A stretch of 64,000 nt of DNA, taken from positions 15,531,880 to 15,595,879 of the forward strand of contig CM046855.1 of the NCBI GenBank assembly GCA_025617745.1. Direction: 5' to 3'. Numbering within the stretch: position 1 is the first letter of the stretch; each line of letters begins with the position of its first letter. The notes beneath the pieces were generated by a model. That model searched no databases. It worked only from the letters and a program-made list of their open reading frames with translations, and had not been told where the DNA came from. This stretch comes from Heliocidaris erythrogramma (taxonomy: Eukaryota > Echinodermata > Echinoidea > Camarodonta > Echinometridae). The position numbers and the translations under genes are program-made. Below are positions 28,138 through 36,568 of this stretch, in pieces.

Positions 28138-31100
28138 CGGTGATGATGGTGATGATGATGATGATGATGATGGTGATAATTTTTATTAATTTTTTTTTTG
28201 GTCGTTTTATTTGAACAGGGTAACCCTTTCAGTTATAAAAACTGCTCGACCAAGGGGCCCTGTATAAAAATAATAAAAACATATTTACAAAACATATAAA
28301 CACATGTATAAACAATGAACACATATATTGAACATAATATAAGGTTGAAACGAACAAAAAAAAAGCGAGAAAAAGAATATCGCATAAAAAAACAAACAAA
28401 AAACAGAACAGTGTAATGTAAAGATATAATATTCATGTAAGTATTAAATAGATTATTACTGTGTGTGGGAAAGGAGTTTGCAGTGTTTTTTAAATGAATC
28501 CATTGAGCTTAATGAACGTACAGAAGGGGGTAATGCATTCCATATAATGGAGCCTTGATAACAGAAGGATCTTTTAAAATATTCGGTCCTGGGTTTATTG
28601 ATGTATAGAGGACAGGCAGTTGCATGTCTGGTATTAACATTTACCGTTCGATAGCATAGGATATCCTTAATGTATTTTGGCATCTTATTATTTATCACCT
28701 TATACATCCATATTCTAAATTGGTATTGCACTCTCTCAACAACTGATTGCCATCCTAAAGTAGATAATAGTATACTTCGAGGTGTCAAAATATCTACATT
28801 CAGTATCAAACTTATCTAAATGACACTTTGCTGAATTGCCCCACAAAACAATACCATAGTCAATATGTGATAATGAGAATCTTAAAACCAGATGATGAGA
28901 ATCTTAAAACTGTTATATGATAGCTTGATTCAAGTTTTAAGATTCTTTTCGGTAAATAATAATGAATTCTTTTTATACATGCTATAGTTCTAGATATTTT
29001 GGAAACAATGATGATGATGGTAGTGATGATGATGATGATGATGATGCTGCTCATGATGATACTGATGATGTTTGTTCTAGTTATGCAGCCCTGAAATGTT
29101 GTGTCAGTTTAAGACCATTTTTGAAAGTCAGATGGGGGAAAAAAACTAAAGTAATTATTGATAGCAAATTGACAAGGCTGTGATGTCAGTGACGATAATG
29201 ATAACAATGGTTTAGTATAGATACAGCCCTGGAAAAAATTATTAGACCAAGCTTCTGTAATATGGCTACTATAATATGCATACAAAATTATAAAAATGAT
29301 TTGCCTTTGTATTTCATTGAATGAATACCAAATTCCAGCAATTATACCTTGCTTTTATGATATTTTATTTCCTTCTTACCACAAAAAATAACGCTATCAG
29401 TAACCATTCAAACAACTTTTTTTTTTCTCCAGATGACTATGATTCTGAGGATTCCTTAAGTGATGACATTGTTACAGATGGCTCATATTCAACTGGGGAA
29501 GAAAGGCCTGAACATGAAAGAAAAAGAGATACAAGGAGAGGGGAAGACACTGACACCAAAGGTTCTCTCAGAGGAGCAGAATCTTTGAAACAACCTCCCC
29601 AACCTGTAATGAGGTACTGCTTAACTTCTTTTTCATTGGAACAGAACAGCACAAACAATTACTATAATATAATGTAGCAAAATCTTGCTTTGTTTGTAAT
29701 AATTGCTATACCTCTCTTTTTTATTTTTTCTTGCTCACGCTCTCTCCATTTTTGTGCAACACCTTGTCCTTGGGATTCCTGCCCCATATAATTTAAATAT
29801 CACCTCCTCAAAAAATTTGTTTTGAAATATAATCTAGTAACATTCTATGTATCATGGAGAATCTTTTAAGTTCATTTGTTACTTTTTTCAAAATATTGTT
29901 TAATTCTTATTGAACTATTTAATGTCAATTGTGTCTTGTAATATATGTATGTAGGCACCTTGAACATACCTAGCGATGACTATGTGCACATTAATATTGA
30001 ATTAAATTATTATCACCATCATCATCATCATCATCAATCATATATTATTATAAACATTGTTCCTGAATCAACTCAGTACATTGTTCAAATCTTCTTTTCA
30101 CATCAGATCGTCTGATCAGGGTCATGTTCCAGCCAGAACTAGAAAGTCCAGAAAGGATGTTGATGCTTGGCACAGAGCAGAGGAAAGAATTGATGAAGCT
30201 TACAGGCACGGGTATGGACTTTGATGTAGTTTCTGATGTTTTCACAAGAGACAAAAAAACAAAAACAAACAGTGGATGCTTTTGCCAGCCTGATATATGA
30301 TGCCATCTCTTATCGGAGGGCTTGACACTAACAAAGCCCTAGTGCACACAGACCCCCAAAATTGTTCTCTGTACTCCCATTAAAATAGTTGGTGTAGAGC
30401 CCTGCAATACCTATTAACGTTCTCTGCAAATTAGCCAACATTTAAAAATTGAATGTAGGAAGTGCAAGCTCTGATCTGTTTTATGTGGGGGAGATTGATG
30501 TTTTCACCCCCCTCCTTTTTGTAAAGCTGAAGATTGGTCAAATTTTGCATTTATTAGAGTGTATTTTTTGTTTTGAGAGCAGAACTATGAATATACATGT
30601 GCAAAAATGTAAAATGTTGATAGCTCAGTATTTATTTTACATCTGTAAAAAAAAATGCAAATCATTAGAGGAATCCTGTTTGATTGTGACATAAGAAGTA
30701 CAAAAGTATCATTTTCTCAGTGTTATGGAAATTTGTTTTCCTCTTTTTTTTCTCTCTGATACAGTGATAATATCGATGAGAGTTTGTTAAGTGGAGCTAG
30801 CGGGCTAGCTGCCATTCCAGGAGATATATACACCAGAGTGCTGACAGACAACCCATTTGGATGGGACAAATCAAGTGAGTACTTGGTTTTGACAAGAAAA
30901 TTTTGTTGTCGTGTGCTTAGTTATCCCCCCCCCCCCCCTCAGTCGGGCTCCTTAGCAGGACTGTGTTTACCTTGAATCCAAATGGATTGATTGAAATATG
31001 GTCTTGGATTAAAGGGATGCTCAACCGCAGATTGTGGACGTTTTAATGCCGCGAGAGGGCACCGTGTTCGTTACCTGATTATGCTGTTGCCCCGCAGGCC

Positions 31101-33054
31101 GCAAACCTCGGACAGACTGGTCGCCGCACAACATGCACGCTCCACCTGAGCTCGAGCTCTTGTGCGAGATTCGGTCGGCTTCGTGCAGGCGAAATGTAAT
31201 CCCACTTAGTCCAACAGACGCGTTCGACGCACAAACTTTGTATACGAGTGAATGGGGCTTACGCAATCCTGACTTTCCCCATGGCCGCCTGGTGGGTATC
31301 CCTTTAACCCAAGGAATAATTAGGGAGGGCCAAAAAAAATTTACATATTTAAAGTACCAGTATGCATTGGTTTATTTATTACTTTTATTAGTACCCGTGT
31401 GAGTATTCTTGTCAGGGAGAATGGGGTGTATTAATCCTTTCAAGAAAATTGACCGCATTTTGTGGTTTGACTCAATAACTTTTGATTCAGAGCTCTAAAA
31501 AATATACCAGATGCATGAGTAGAAATAGCAAAAATTCTGGGCAAAACTATGTCCAGTTTTGTTGCATGACCATGTTGCGTTTGATGCCAGGAATTTTAAA
31601 TGAGAATAAGCTTTAAAATCCTGAATTTGGCAACACATTGAGAGGTTCAAAATCATTGTTTTTTATCAAAATTGGCAATTTTTTCGACAAATTTTTTAAC
31701 AATGTATATCGTTTTTAAAGACGTTACACCTTATTAGAACCTTGTAGAATTTAAAAAAAAAATATAATTGTTGCCAATTTGAAGAACAAAATGTGATCAA
31801 TTGAGCCCCTGAATAATTCCTGTCCTGAAAGGGTTTAAGGGAAAACATGGTTTCTCGGCTAGCATTTCGATTGCGTCATGTCGTAATATGCAACTAGGAA
31901 GTCCTGTATTATATTAAATCTTTTATTTTGATACATAAAATGTTGTAGATGTGTCCTGTTTTTAGGTCATGTGTAATTTGCTAGATGAAAATGATTAGGA
32001 TATCAGGTTTAAGGGATGATTTTGTTATCATGGTTGTTGTCACTGGGAACCCTTCACCAGGGAAAAATATGGCAGCTCGTTAAATTGCTAATGGAATCTT
32101 GTTGATATTTCAATCCAGTAGATTGTGTATAGTGCTCATGAATTTACATTGATCAGAGTAGATCAAGGACTAGCCTAAGGGTCTGGAAGTCCCAGTTTCA
32201 GAACCATTTTTGTTTATAACTAGTGCACACTGATGAGGCATTTTTGTATTTGAGCCTGATCAGTTAAGAGTTTTGTCCGTTTTTGTCCGTCCTGACAGTG
32301 AATATTTTAGGGATTGTAATTTTAGTAGGCCACTATGGCAACCAAATTTTATCACATTTCAACTCCTTCAGTGATGCTGGTTACAGTGAAATATTGTATA
32401 GCTCTCTTCAATTAAATACTACAGGTCTTCAAACTTTCAAATCTGTCAAATGTCTGTCCATGACTAACTGATCAGGCTCATTTGTGCAAACCTTTGGAAA
32501 GCCATTGGGTTGGCTTGCTTGCTAATCTGTGAGCAAGTAGTTGCTTCTAAACAGTCCTGTTAAATTGATGAACATCTCTAATTAGACCCATTCAGGCATT
32601 AAGCAATTACATTCTTCAGATAATCTGTGGCAGCAAGACTGAATGAAATAAACACGGTGTCCTTCACATTTTTTAAATCTTAAAAAATATGCAGATCAGT
32701 GAGTGTGCATAGGGGAATTGTTACACACAGCATTGTTTTTATTTCACACCTTAATTCCCAAACACTCAAAGATATTGTCGCTTGCCATTTATTTATACCC
32801 AAAGTTTTACCTCTGCATTTAAAAAAAAATAAAAAAATTTTGAGGTAGTTAATCATGTCGTGTCTGAAAGAAGCTACATGTATAAACATCAACAAACATA
32901 AAAACTTGATTTTTGTTCTTGCATAGATGGGGCAGGATCATCTGCTAGGCATCCAAACAGAGAGGCTGATGATGATGTTGACGAAGGAGAGGAAGAAGGA
33001 GAAGAAGTGGAGGAAACAACAACTCTGAAGGTGGTTCACTTTGGGATGGTTTGA
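1..33054 (+). CDS. WDPCP: WDPCP (Fritz homologue), 5'-partial, 22 exons
   Basis: WD-repeat planar cell polarity effector. In vertebrates it belongs to the CPLANE complex, which recruits IFT-A proteins and septins at the ciliary base. Exons: 1-67, 745-922, 1232-1368, 2730-2807, 3379-3482, 3877-3939, 4249-4339, 5128-5164, 5573-5643, 7051-7101, 7741-7812, 12802-12893, 14033-14131, 14914-15019, 15506-15620, 16346-16469, 21299-21362, 27977-28082, 29433-29613, 30107-30211, 30765-30874, 32927-33054. Every junction keeps frame: 2178 nt from nt 2 give 725 residues plus TGA at 33052-33054. Recognisable blocks are RRPDKLRDLLKEAE (exon 1), EKDRANLFVYAVNG (exon 5), KLILGCADCRL (exon 9), SFYAPLRPLSE (exon 16), RFEKAFLLAVDLHSRDLFM (exon 17), DIHHLAIDKGEMALANVA (exon 18) and the C-terminus LKVVHFGMV. 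They match the order and spacing of vertebrate WDPCP as I know it. The N-terminal beta-propeller start is upstream of the window. The late exons (29433-30874) are acidic, charged and probably disordered. Exon assignment rests on frame, splice sites and family similarity. Confidence 0.93.
1430..2332 (+). mobile_element. Helentron-type non-autonomous element, family A, copy 1
   Basis: Starts in a T-run followed by ATGCCTCCGCC and a local hairpin (CCCACCGAAGGTGGG). A short CCGTCC tract and three 170-bp core units follow, each with AACTTCAAACTTGGTA and an AGGTCA array, then a degenerate unit. GGCGGAGGCAT at 2299 repeats the start in inverse, and a small 3' hairpin (GAC GCA GTC) precedes ATTCAT. 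This is the layout of helentron-associated (HINE/pearl/DINE-1) elements. It lies in WDPCP intron 3. Confidence 0.75.
3159..3245 (-). repeat. SINE-like tail
   Basis: (AATAAT)n followed by AGCTACATTTATATTGTGCT and GGCGCCTACAAAG. Resembles the tail of a related SINE family on the minus strand. WDPCP intron 4. Confidence 0.45.
3483..5127 (+). other. WDPCP introns 5-7, no further feature seen
   Basis: AT-rich intron sequence between exons at 3877, 4249 and 5128, with short homopolymers only. Confidence 0.6.
6146..6500 (-). mobile_element. tRNA-derived SINE, near full length
   Basis: Minus-strand head (6498-6430) has a tRNA-like A box (TAGTTGAGTGG) and B box (GGGTTCGAACCCC). The body ends in AAGCGCTTTGGTCGGTTACA, CTTTATAAGAAACAGC and a (TATTAT)n tail at about 6150. 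WDPCP intron 9. Confidence 0.75.
7972..8511. mobile_element. 540-bp MITE with 3-bp ATA duplication
   Basis: Termini AGCCCTGTTCATATCTG and CAGATATGAATGGGGCT are imperfect inverse repeats, bracketed by ATA (7969-7971 and 8512-8514). A long open frame on the minus strand overlaps it and runs past its edge, so I do not treat that frame as a gene. WDPCP intron 11. Confidence 0.65.
8641..8786 (-). mobile_element. SINE 3' fragment
   Basis: Same family as 6146-6500, covering the tail and distal body only. It lies directly against the last exon of the nested Myb-like gene; similarity to the full SINE stops at about 8785. Confidence 0.7.
9905..10680. other. Intron of the nested gene, no feature seen
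   Basis: AT-rich sequence between the nested gene's 10692 and 9894 exons; no repeat recognised. Confidence 0.5.
10930..10941 (-). promoter_or_regulatory. Palindromic NRF1-type site at the nested gene promoter
   Basis: TGCGCATGCGCA is a perfect NRF1 consensus palindrome in a CpG-containing patch (about 10830-10985) within AT-rich intron. It lies just where the minus-strand Myb-like gene's first exon is inferred, so it probably marks that promoter. Confidence 0.5.
11560..11800. repeat. Perfect inverted repeat, 105-bp arms
   Basis: Arms 11560-11664 and 11696-11800 are reverse complements with no mismatch found by eye, separated by a spacer of about 31 bp. (TA)n runs flank both sides (about 11500-11524 and 11801-11826). 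The spacer contains TCTTTGAGGGATAATTT, which recurs just outside at about 11909-11925. WDPCP intron 11. Confidence 0.9.
12497..12632. mobile_element. GGGAGCGTTTCATCAAG MITE, copy 1
   Basis: 136 bp with inverse ends GGGAGCGTTTCATCAAG and CTTGATGAAACGCTCCC, bracketed by CTG (12494-12496 and 12633-12635). The whole element folds back on itself. Confidence 0.85.
12894..14032 (+). other. WDPCP intron 12
   Basis: Holds the telomere-like repeats and several short open frames of no recognisable type. Confidence 0.5.
13297..13333 (+). repeat. Interstitial telomere-like repeats
   Basis: About five TTAGGG/TTAGGT units in a row. The TTAGGG motif agrees with most animal telomeres. Similar degenerate CCCTAA units occur at 16740-16810 on the other strand, and TTAGGG twice at 60237-60252. 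Confidence 0.7.
14591..14680 (+). mobile_element. SINE 3' end fragment
   Basis: GTTCTTTGGTCGGTTACATT then CTGGTAAAGCGCTATATAAG and (TTA)n, the same 3' end as the SINE at 6146 but on the + strand. WDPCP intron 13. Confidence 0.65.
15020..15021 (+). other. WDPCP: GC-AG splice donor, WDPCP intron 14
   Basis: Exon 14914-15019 ends in GATGAG and is followed by GCAAGT, not GT. The reading frame continues exactly into the acceptor ATTAG at 15501-15505. No GT nearby keeps the frame, so this is a GC-AG intron. The remaining donor bases (AAGT) are strong, as is usual for this class. Confidence 0.75.
15621..18180 (+). other. WDPCP introns 15 and 5' part of 16
   Basis: Unremarkable AT-rich sequence apart from exon 16346-16469, CCCTAA-like units near 16800 and the hairpin at 17857. 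Confidence 0.5.
17857..17900. repeat. Short hairpin, 20-bp arms
   Basis: CCATAGACTTTGTGCATGGG and CCCATGTACAAAGTCTATAGG with a 3-nt loop; one or two mismatches. WDPCP intron 16. Confidence 0.7.
18228..18479. mobile_element. Palindromic MITE, GGCCCGTATTCTGAAC family, copy 1
   Basis: Termini GGCCCGTATTCTGAACTC and GAGTTCAGAATATGGGCC are inverse. The interior consists of repeated TTTAACTTAAACC-like stems. A 3-bp duplication ATT (18225-18227 and 18480-18482) brackets it, and removing it restores the family A sequence CATTATG. Confidence 0.8.
18966..20314 (+). mobile_element. Helentron-type element, family B, copy 1
   Basis: Begins with a T-run and AGCTCACCTGAG (local hairpin with CTCGAGTGAGC), then a (CGTCGTG)n tract. 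Three to four core units of about 327 bp follow, each with GATCGGAATTCAACCAAACT and G-rich blocks. It ends CAGGTGAGC, hairpin GCCCCCTGGGGC (20296-20307), TCTTGTT. It is inserted in a T-run of the family A copy, consistent with helentron T-T insertion. Confidence 0.75.
20422..22861 (+). other. WDPCP intron 16 end and intron 17 start
   Basis: A SINE tail at 21150 and exon 21299-21362; otherwise A/T-rich, with a purine-rich stretch at 21480-21640. Confidence 0.5.
21150..21226 (+). repeat. SINE-like tail
   Basis: TAAAGCGCCTAAAGACATCG, TGCTACATAAATCC and a TTATTGTTATTATT end; a 3' tail of a SINE or RTE family on the + strand. WDPCP intron 16. Confidence 0.45.
22862..23186. mobile_element. Foldback MITE with GTTTCATAAAGCTGTTCG ends
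   Basis: Inverse ends of about 50 bp: GTTTCATAAAGCTGTTCGTA and TACGAACAGCTTTATGAAAA, each containing TTTACGAAC palindromes. About 325 bp in WDPCP intron 17. Confidence 0.75.
23204..24588. mobile_element. TIR element CCACCGCAC, about 1.4 kb, holding another element
   Basis: Left end ACCGCACACTATACGATCGA and right end GATCGTAGAGAGTGCGGTGC are inverse, continuing into CTGCGATCC and GGATCGCAG. Internal sequence 23504-24460 is a separate insertion. Degenerate GGACAATTACCCC-type motifs repeat inside and just after it (23650-23760, 24230-24330, 24590-24720). Confidence 0.7.
23504..24460. mobile_element. Tc1/mariner-like element with YAGCCCTGGAAAA ends
   Basis: Termini TAGCCCTGGAAAAAATTATT and AATAATATTTTCCAGGGCTG, followed by GACCAGCTCC or its inverse, with TA on both sides (23502-23503, 24461-24462). 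No transposase reading frame is evident. A solitary copy of one end lies at 29224-29254. Confidence 0.75.
24721..25959 (+). other. WDPCP intron 17, middle
   Basis: A short duplicated segment (AAACAGGCTTT then GGGATATCTGGAAAATCTT at about 25340 and 25400) and a poly-A of 14; no gene seen. Confidence 0.5.
25962..26955. mobile_element. Tc1/mariner-like MITE with CAGTGCATCCCA ends, 994 bp
   Basis: CAGTGCATCCCA and TGGGATGCACTG with TA on both sides (25960-25961, 26956-26957). Long subterminal arms of about 240 bp are inverse, for example GACAAGAATTGGTATTTGTT near 26138 and AACAAATACCAATTCTTGTC near 26745. No coding capacity seen. Confidence 0.85.
26956..27976 (+). other. WDPCP intron 17, 3' part
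   Basis: Contains a segment near 27456-27545 (GTACCAATCATCAAAATATG, TTCAAAATATGAGCTTTA) that recurs in diverged form at 38352-38430, and a (TC)n tract near 27825. Confidence 0.5.
28083..28189 (+). other. WDPCP: In-frame Asp-rich read-through of WDPCP exon 18
   Basis: The donor after exon 27977-28082 is GTCAGA, a poor match to the consensus. Without splicing the frame stays open for 35 codons through a GAT/GGT microsatellite, coding mostly Asp with some Gly, and ends at TAA 28187-28189. The spliced form continues cleanly to DDYDSEDSLSDD at 29433. The extension may be an intron-retention isoform with an acidic tail, or only a by-product of the microsatellite. Confidence 0.4.
28092..28180 (+). 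repeat. (GAT)n microsatellite
   Basis: GAT/GGT triplets continue directly from WDPCP exon 18. A second (GATGAT)n block lies at 29004-29050, so the two GAT blocks flank the LINE fragment at 28456-28880. Confidence 0.8.
28456..28880 (-). mobile_element. LINE reverse transcriptase C-terminal fragment
   Basis: Minus-strand frames encode the region after the RT catalytic core of a CR1/Jockey-like non-LTR retrotransposon. A block at about 28880-28810 reads HIDYGIVLWGNSAKCHLDK. After a frame break, an ORF at 28809-28456 contains LGWQSVVERVQYQFRIW, NTRHATACPLYINKPRTEYF and GSIIWNALPPSVRSLSSMDS, then stops at 28456. That end is typical for these ORF2 proteins. The copy is 5'-truncated, lies antisense in WDPCP intron 18, and its 3' UTR probably runs to about 28195. 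Confidence 0.75.
29224..29254 (+). mobile_element. Solitary Tc1/mariner-like end
   Basis: TA then CAGCCCTGGAAAAAATTATT AGACCA, nearly identical to the left end of the element at 23504. No partner end was found nearby. Confidence 0.55.
31003..31314. mobile_element. CpG-rich MITE with TTAAAGGGATGC ends
   Basis: CTTGGATTAAAGGGATGC and GTATCCCTTTAACCCAAG are inverse. The 312-bp interior is GC- and CpG-rich, in sharp contrast with the surrounding intron, with overlapping open frames on both strands that look spurious. WDPCP intron 21. Confidence 0.7.
31315..32926 (+). other. WDPCP intron 21, 3' part
   Basis: AT-rich, no repeat or gene recognised. Confidence 0.5.
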
Positions 33055-33077
33055 CCTGAAAATGCATAGAATAGATA

Positions 33078-33083
33078 AATAAA
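33078..33083 (+). terminator. Candidate WDPCP polyadenylation signal
   Basis: AATAAA lies 24 nt after the WDPCP stop codon. A helentron-type repeat starts at 33319, which limits the likely 3' UTR length. Confidence 0.45.
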
Positions 33084-33318
33084 CTGCCTCAACATGATTA
33101 AAATGGATCAAGGTTGTCAGCATTTATTTTCAGGACATCTTGAAGGAACAGAGATGCATGAAACTGAACCAGGGAGGAAAAAAAGGAAAAGATTTCTTGA
33201 GTGATCAAGAGGGAGATGTCTCAACATGAATAGAATGCTTGGAGGTCTGTAGCATCCATTTGCTGAACAGTTTGAAGGATCAGAGATACCAGGACCAAAG
33301 ATGAAATAAAGGAGCCAT

Positions 33319-34780
33319 TTTTATGCCTCCGCCCACCGAAGGTGGGTGCCGGAGGCATTATGTTTTCGGGTTGTCCGTCCGTCCGTCCGTCCGTCCGTCC
33401 GTCTGTCCGTGTGTCCGTCCGTCCGTCCGTCCGTCCCACTTCTCATTACCGCAATATCTGAAGAATCATTTGAGGTAGGAATCTCAAACTTGGTACTAGT
33501 ATGTATCCCCATACGAAGATGAACTGATTAGATTTTGGGGTAAGTAGGTCAAAGGTCAGAGGTCACAGAGGTCAATTTACATGAAATTACATGAAATTCT
33601 TGGTTTTTAGCACCGTTACCGCGATATCTCAAGAACTGTTTGAGGTAAGAATTTCAAACTTGGTACTAGTATGTATCCCCAGACGAAGATGAACTGATTA
33701 GATTTTGGGGTAAGTAGGTCAAAGGCCAGAGGTCACAGAGGTCAATTTACATGAAATTACATGAAATTCTTGGTTTTTAGCACCGTTACCGCGATATCTC
33801 AAGAACTGTTTGAGGTGAGAACTTTAAACTTGGTACCATTATGTATCCCCATAGAAAGATGAACTGATTAGATTTTGGTGTAAGTAGGTCAAAGGTCAGA
33901 GGCCACAGAGGTCAATTTACATGAAATTACATGAAATTCTTGGTTTTTAGCACCGTTACCGCGATATCTCAAGAACTGTTTGAGGTAAGAACTTCAAACT
34001 TGGTACTAGCATGTATCCCCATACGAAGATGAACTGATTAGATTTTGGGGTAAGTAGGTCAAAGGCCAGAGGTCACAGAGGTCAATTTACATGAAATTAC
34101 ATGAAATTCTTGGTTTTTAGCACCGTTACTGCGATATCTCAAGAACTGTTTGAGGTAAGAACTTCAAACTTGGTACTAGTACGTATCCCCATACGAAGAT
34201 GAGCTGATTAGATTTTGGGGTAAGTAGGTCAAAGGTCAGAGGTCACAGGTCAATGTACATGAAATTACATGAAATTCTTGGTTTTTAGCACCGTTACCGC
34301 GATATCTCAAGAACTGTTTGAGGTGAGAAATTCAAACTTGGTACCAGTATGTATCCCCATAGAAAGATGAACTGATTAGATTTTGGGGTAAGTAGGTCAA
34401 AGGTCAGAGGTCACAGGTCAATGTACATGAAATTACATGAAATTCTTGGTTTTTAGCACCGTTACCGCGATATCTCAAGAACTGTTTGAGGTGAGAACTT
34501 CAAACTTGGTACCAGTATGTATCCCCATAGAAAGATGAACTGATTAGATTTTGGTGTAAGTAGGTCAAAGGTCAGAGGCCACAGAGGTCAATTTACATGA
34601 AATTACATGACATTACTGGTTTTTAGCCGCGTTTGAAAATGAAATGAAATAAATTTTTGTCTCCTGTGCATTTTAAGTGAAATGATTTGTAATTTTGTTA
34701 GAGTGTACATGTATGCCATACATTTCCGATCTGGTGATGGCGGAGGCATAAATTCCGACCGCGCGCGGTCGAATATTCAT
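33319..34780 (+). mobile_element. Family A element, copy 3, seven core units
   Basis: The best-preserved copy, starting about 265 bp after the WDPCP stop codon. T-run, ATGCCTCCGCC, local hairpin, then a long (GTCC)n tract (about 33375-33435). Seven 170-bp core units follow; the AGGTCA arrays begin near 33547, 33717, 33887, 34057, 34227, 34397 and 34562. It ends GGCGGAGGCATAA, hairpin GACCGCGCGCGGTC (34757-34770), ATTCAT. Confidence 0.8.
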
Positions 34781-35028
34781 CTAGTTCAGATTCTGCTATG
34801 GAGCCAGGAGCTTGATGTGACTGCAGATGTTACAAAGCAAGCATAATCCTCTCATAATCTAATCTGTTTTTTATTTGTGTAATCCAAACTGAAGTGTCTG
34901 TATGCTGTGCAGATGAAAAGAAAAAAGGATGTCAATGTCTATTTATTTGAGATAGTTTTCTGGCATAACCACCGGCTTTCCATAGCTTCATTATCTGTGT
35001 GGCTGTACATGCTATATTATTATGGATA

Positions 35029-35203
35029 TAGTCAAATCTTGTTATGACATCAGTGCTATAACAAACTCTCATTATAACAAGCTAATTTTGCTGGTCCCAC
35101 TTCTTTGTATTCTATTGTTTTTTTAGCCCTGATATAACAAGGTTTCGATATAAAGAGGTAATTGCAATGGTCCCAAGGAGTTTGTTATAACGAGGTTCCA
35201 CTG
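35029..35203. mobile_element. Pogo/Tigger-like MITE, 175 bp
   Basis: Right end GGTTCCACTG then TA; left end TA then TAGTCAAATCTTGTTATGAC. Interior ATAACAAACTC stems on both sides. CAGTGGAACCTCGTTATAAC ends with TA duplications are typical of pogo-class MITEs. Confidence 0.75.
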
Positions 35204-35240
35204 TATTACCTTAGAGGTTTGTCTCTGATCTTGATAACCT

Positions 35241-35389
35241 GGGGAGTGTTTCATCAAGTGTTTTGTCAGTGATTTTACTGACAAATTTACTCTCAGCCAA
35301 TCAGATGCAAGGATTTCAGTAGCTTATAACAGTTGTCGGTAGAAATCACTGACAAAACGCTTGATGAAACGCTTCCCGAAACGCTTCCC
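35241..35389. mobile_element. GGGAGCGTTTCATCAAG MITE, copy 2
   Basis: Same family as the element at 12497, with GAAACGCTTCCC duplicated at its right end (35377-35389). That duplication hides any target-site duplication. Confidence 0.8.
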
Positions 35390-35700
35390 AGATGCTAATA
35401 CCTGTATCCATCTCAGCTAAAAGAATACAAAGGATACTACTTTGCATCCTTACAAATAGCTCCAAAGCAAGTGACCCCTGGTTGTCACTTAACACTAGGA
35501 TGGGGTAAGATGGAGGTCCTTCCCACTTGTAATCTTGGTTGGCATTGTAGCTTTTCTGCCTTCGGGATTATCTCCTTTGTGTGCCATAGCTTAATTAATA
35601 AAACAATGCATATACCAGTGCGTAGGCCTTCAAAGTGAGAGGAGGACAAAGAATTGAATATCTCAAGAGAATCACAGATTGGAGTGGGAGAACAAATATT

Positions 35701-35821
35701 GACTGCTCATGAGGATGATGGTGGAAATTGTCACTCCCAAGGTGGTGGTCAATCGCCTCGGGGGGTGATAGAAGGGCTGGTAGGAGTGATAATCTCCACC
35801 ATCATCGATTACAGAGCAGTC
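35701..35821. repeat. Imperfect hairpin, about 40-bp arms
   Basis: GACTGCTCATGAGGATGATG and CACCATCATCGATTACAGAGCAGTC fold together. Small open frames on both strands here are products of the palindrome. Confidence 0.6.
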
Positions 35822-36037
35822 CATATTTGTTTCATGATTCATGAATAGGTCTAGCTGTAGGCCTAGGTCTAGCTCTAACAAACAGGAAATGAGAATTGAG
35901 ATCACCAGAATGCTGAAAGAAATCCAATATCAAGAGTCTATTTGCTCCTCACAGAGGAGGCCTGCTATATGGTCAAGAATGAATGGTATAGTTTGGTAAA
36001 AACAAGTGACTATAAGCCTGAAATGATTGTACCGTCT

Positions 36038-36115
36038 GGCCGTGTCTCGGTAGTTCAGTGGTAGAGCATTGGTACTTTAAGCCAGTGGCCCGGGTTTGAT
36101 TTCCGGTCGGGGCGC
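36038..36115 (+). repeat. tRNA-like sequence, SINE head
   Basis: A box TAGTTCAGTGGTAGAGCATT and B box GGGTTTGATTTCC, ending GGTCGGGGCG, similar in layout to the minus-strand tRNA-like sequence at 40021. The B box departs from GGTTCGANTCC, so it is unlikely to be a functional tRNA. Confidence 0.5.
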
Positions 36116-36391
36116 TACAATTTTTTCAGGCTTTATTCAAAAAATATTATGATTATTAATAATCTCCTCTTTATAATTGCAATAACATATTTACAAATTA
36201 CTGTATTTCGAAGTTCAAAAGAGTTTCAAATATCCAACGCTAAAAGTGTAAGAAATCCAACGTCAAACAACAGTCTATGCTCCTTACAGTAACATATTTA
36301 CAGTCTTTGCTGTGCAACACAGGAACATGTCTACAGTCCTATAGGCCCGAGACTTAACTTAACTTAAGCCTATTTATTATAAATGTTTAGT

Positions 36392-36568
36392 TTACAACAC
36401 AGCCATGCCCATGGAATGAAAATTTGTTTTAGCTGCGTTTGTTGATGTGACCGTCACGGGAGCATCTGTGATGTCTTGCAATATGGCTGGTGATTCGGCA
36501 ATGTCGTTGAGGAGAACTTCAACCTGGCTATCACTCATTGAACGGTTTGGGCTGAAAAGGACCTGGTC
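36392..36568 (-). CDS. Candidate terminal exon of an unidentified minus-strand gene
   Basis: A 58-codon open frame follows a good acceptor (CTGATCCCAG, minus strand) and ends in TAA at 36394-36392. AATAAA follows at 36378-36373, 14 nt past the stop. The peptide includes DQVLFSPNRSMSDSQVEVLL and NDIAESPAILQDITDAP and is mildly acidic. I do not recognise it. No upstream exon was found between 36569 and 37140, so it could be an isolated remnant of a gene or transposon. Confidence 0.35.
   Translation of the reverse strand, partial: DQVLFSPNRSMSDSQVEVLLNDIAESPAILQDITDAPVTVTSTNAAKTNFHSMGMAVL

Noticed and set aside
33221..33512. Arg/Thr/Asp-Gly repeat frames (GRTDGRTD)
   Set aside because: Translation of the (GTCC)n tract of a family A element.
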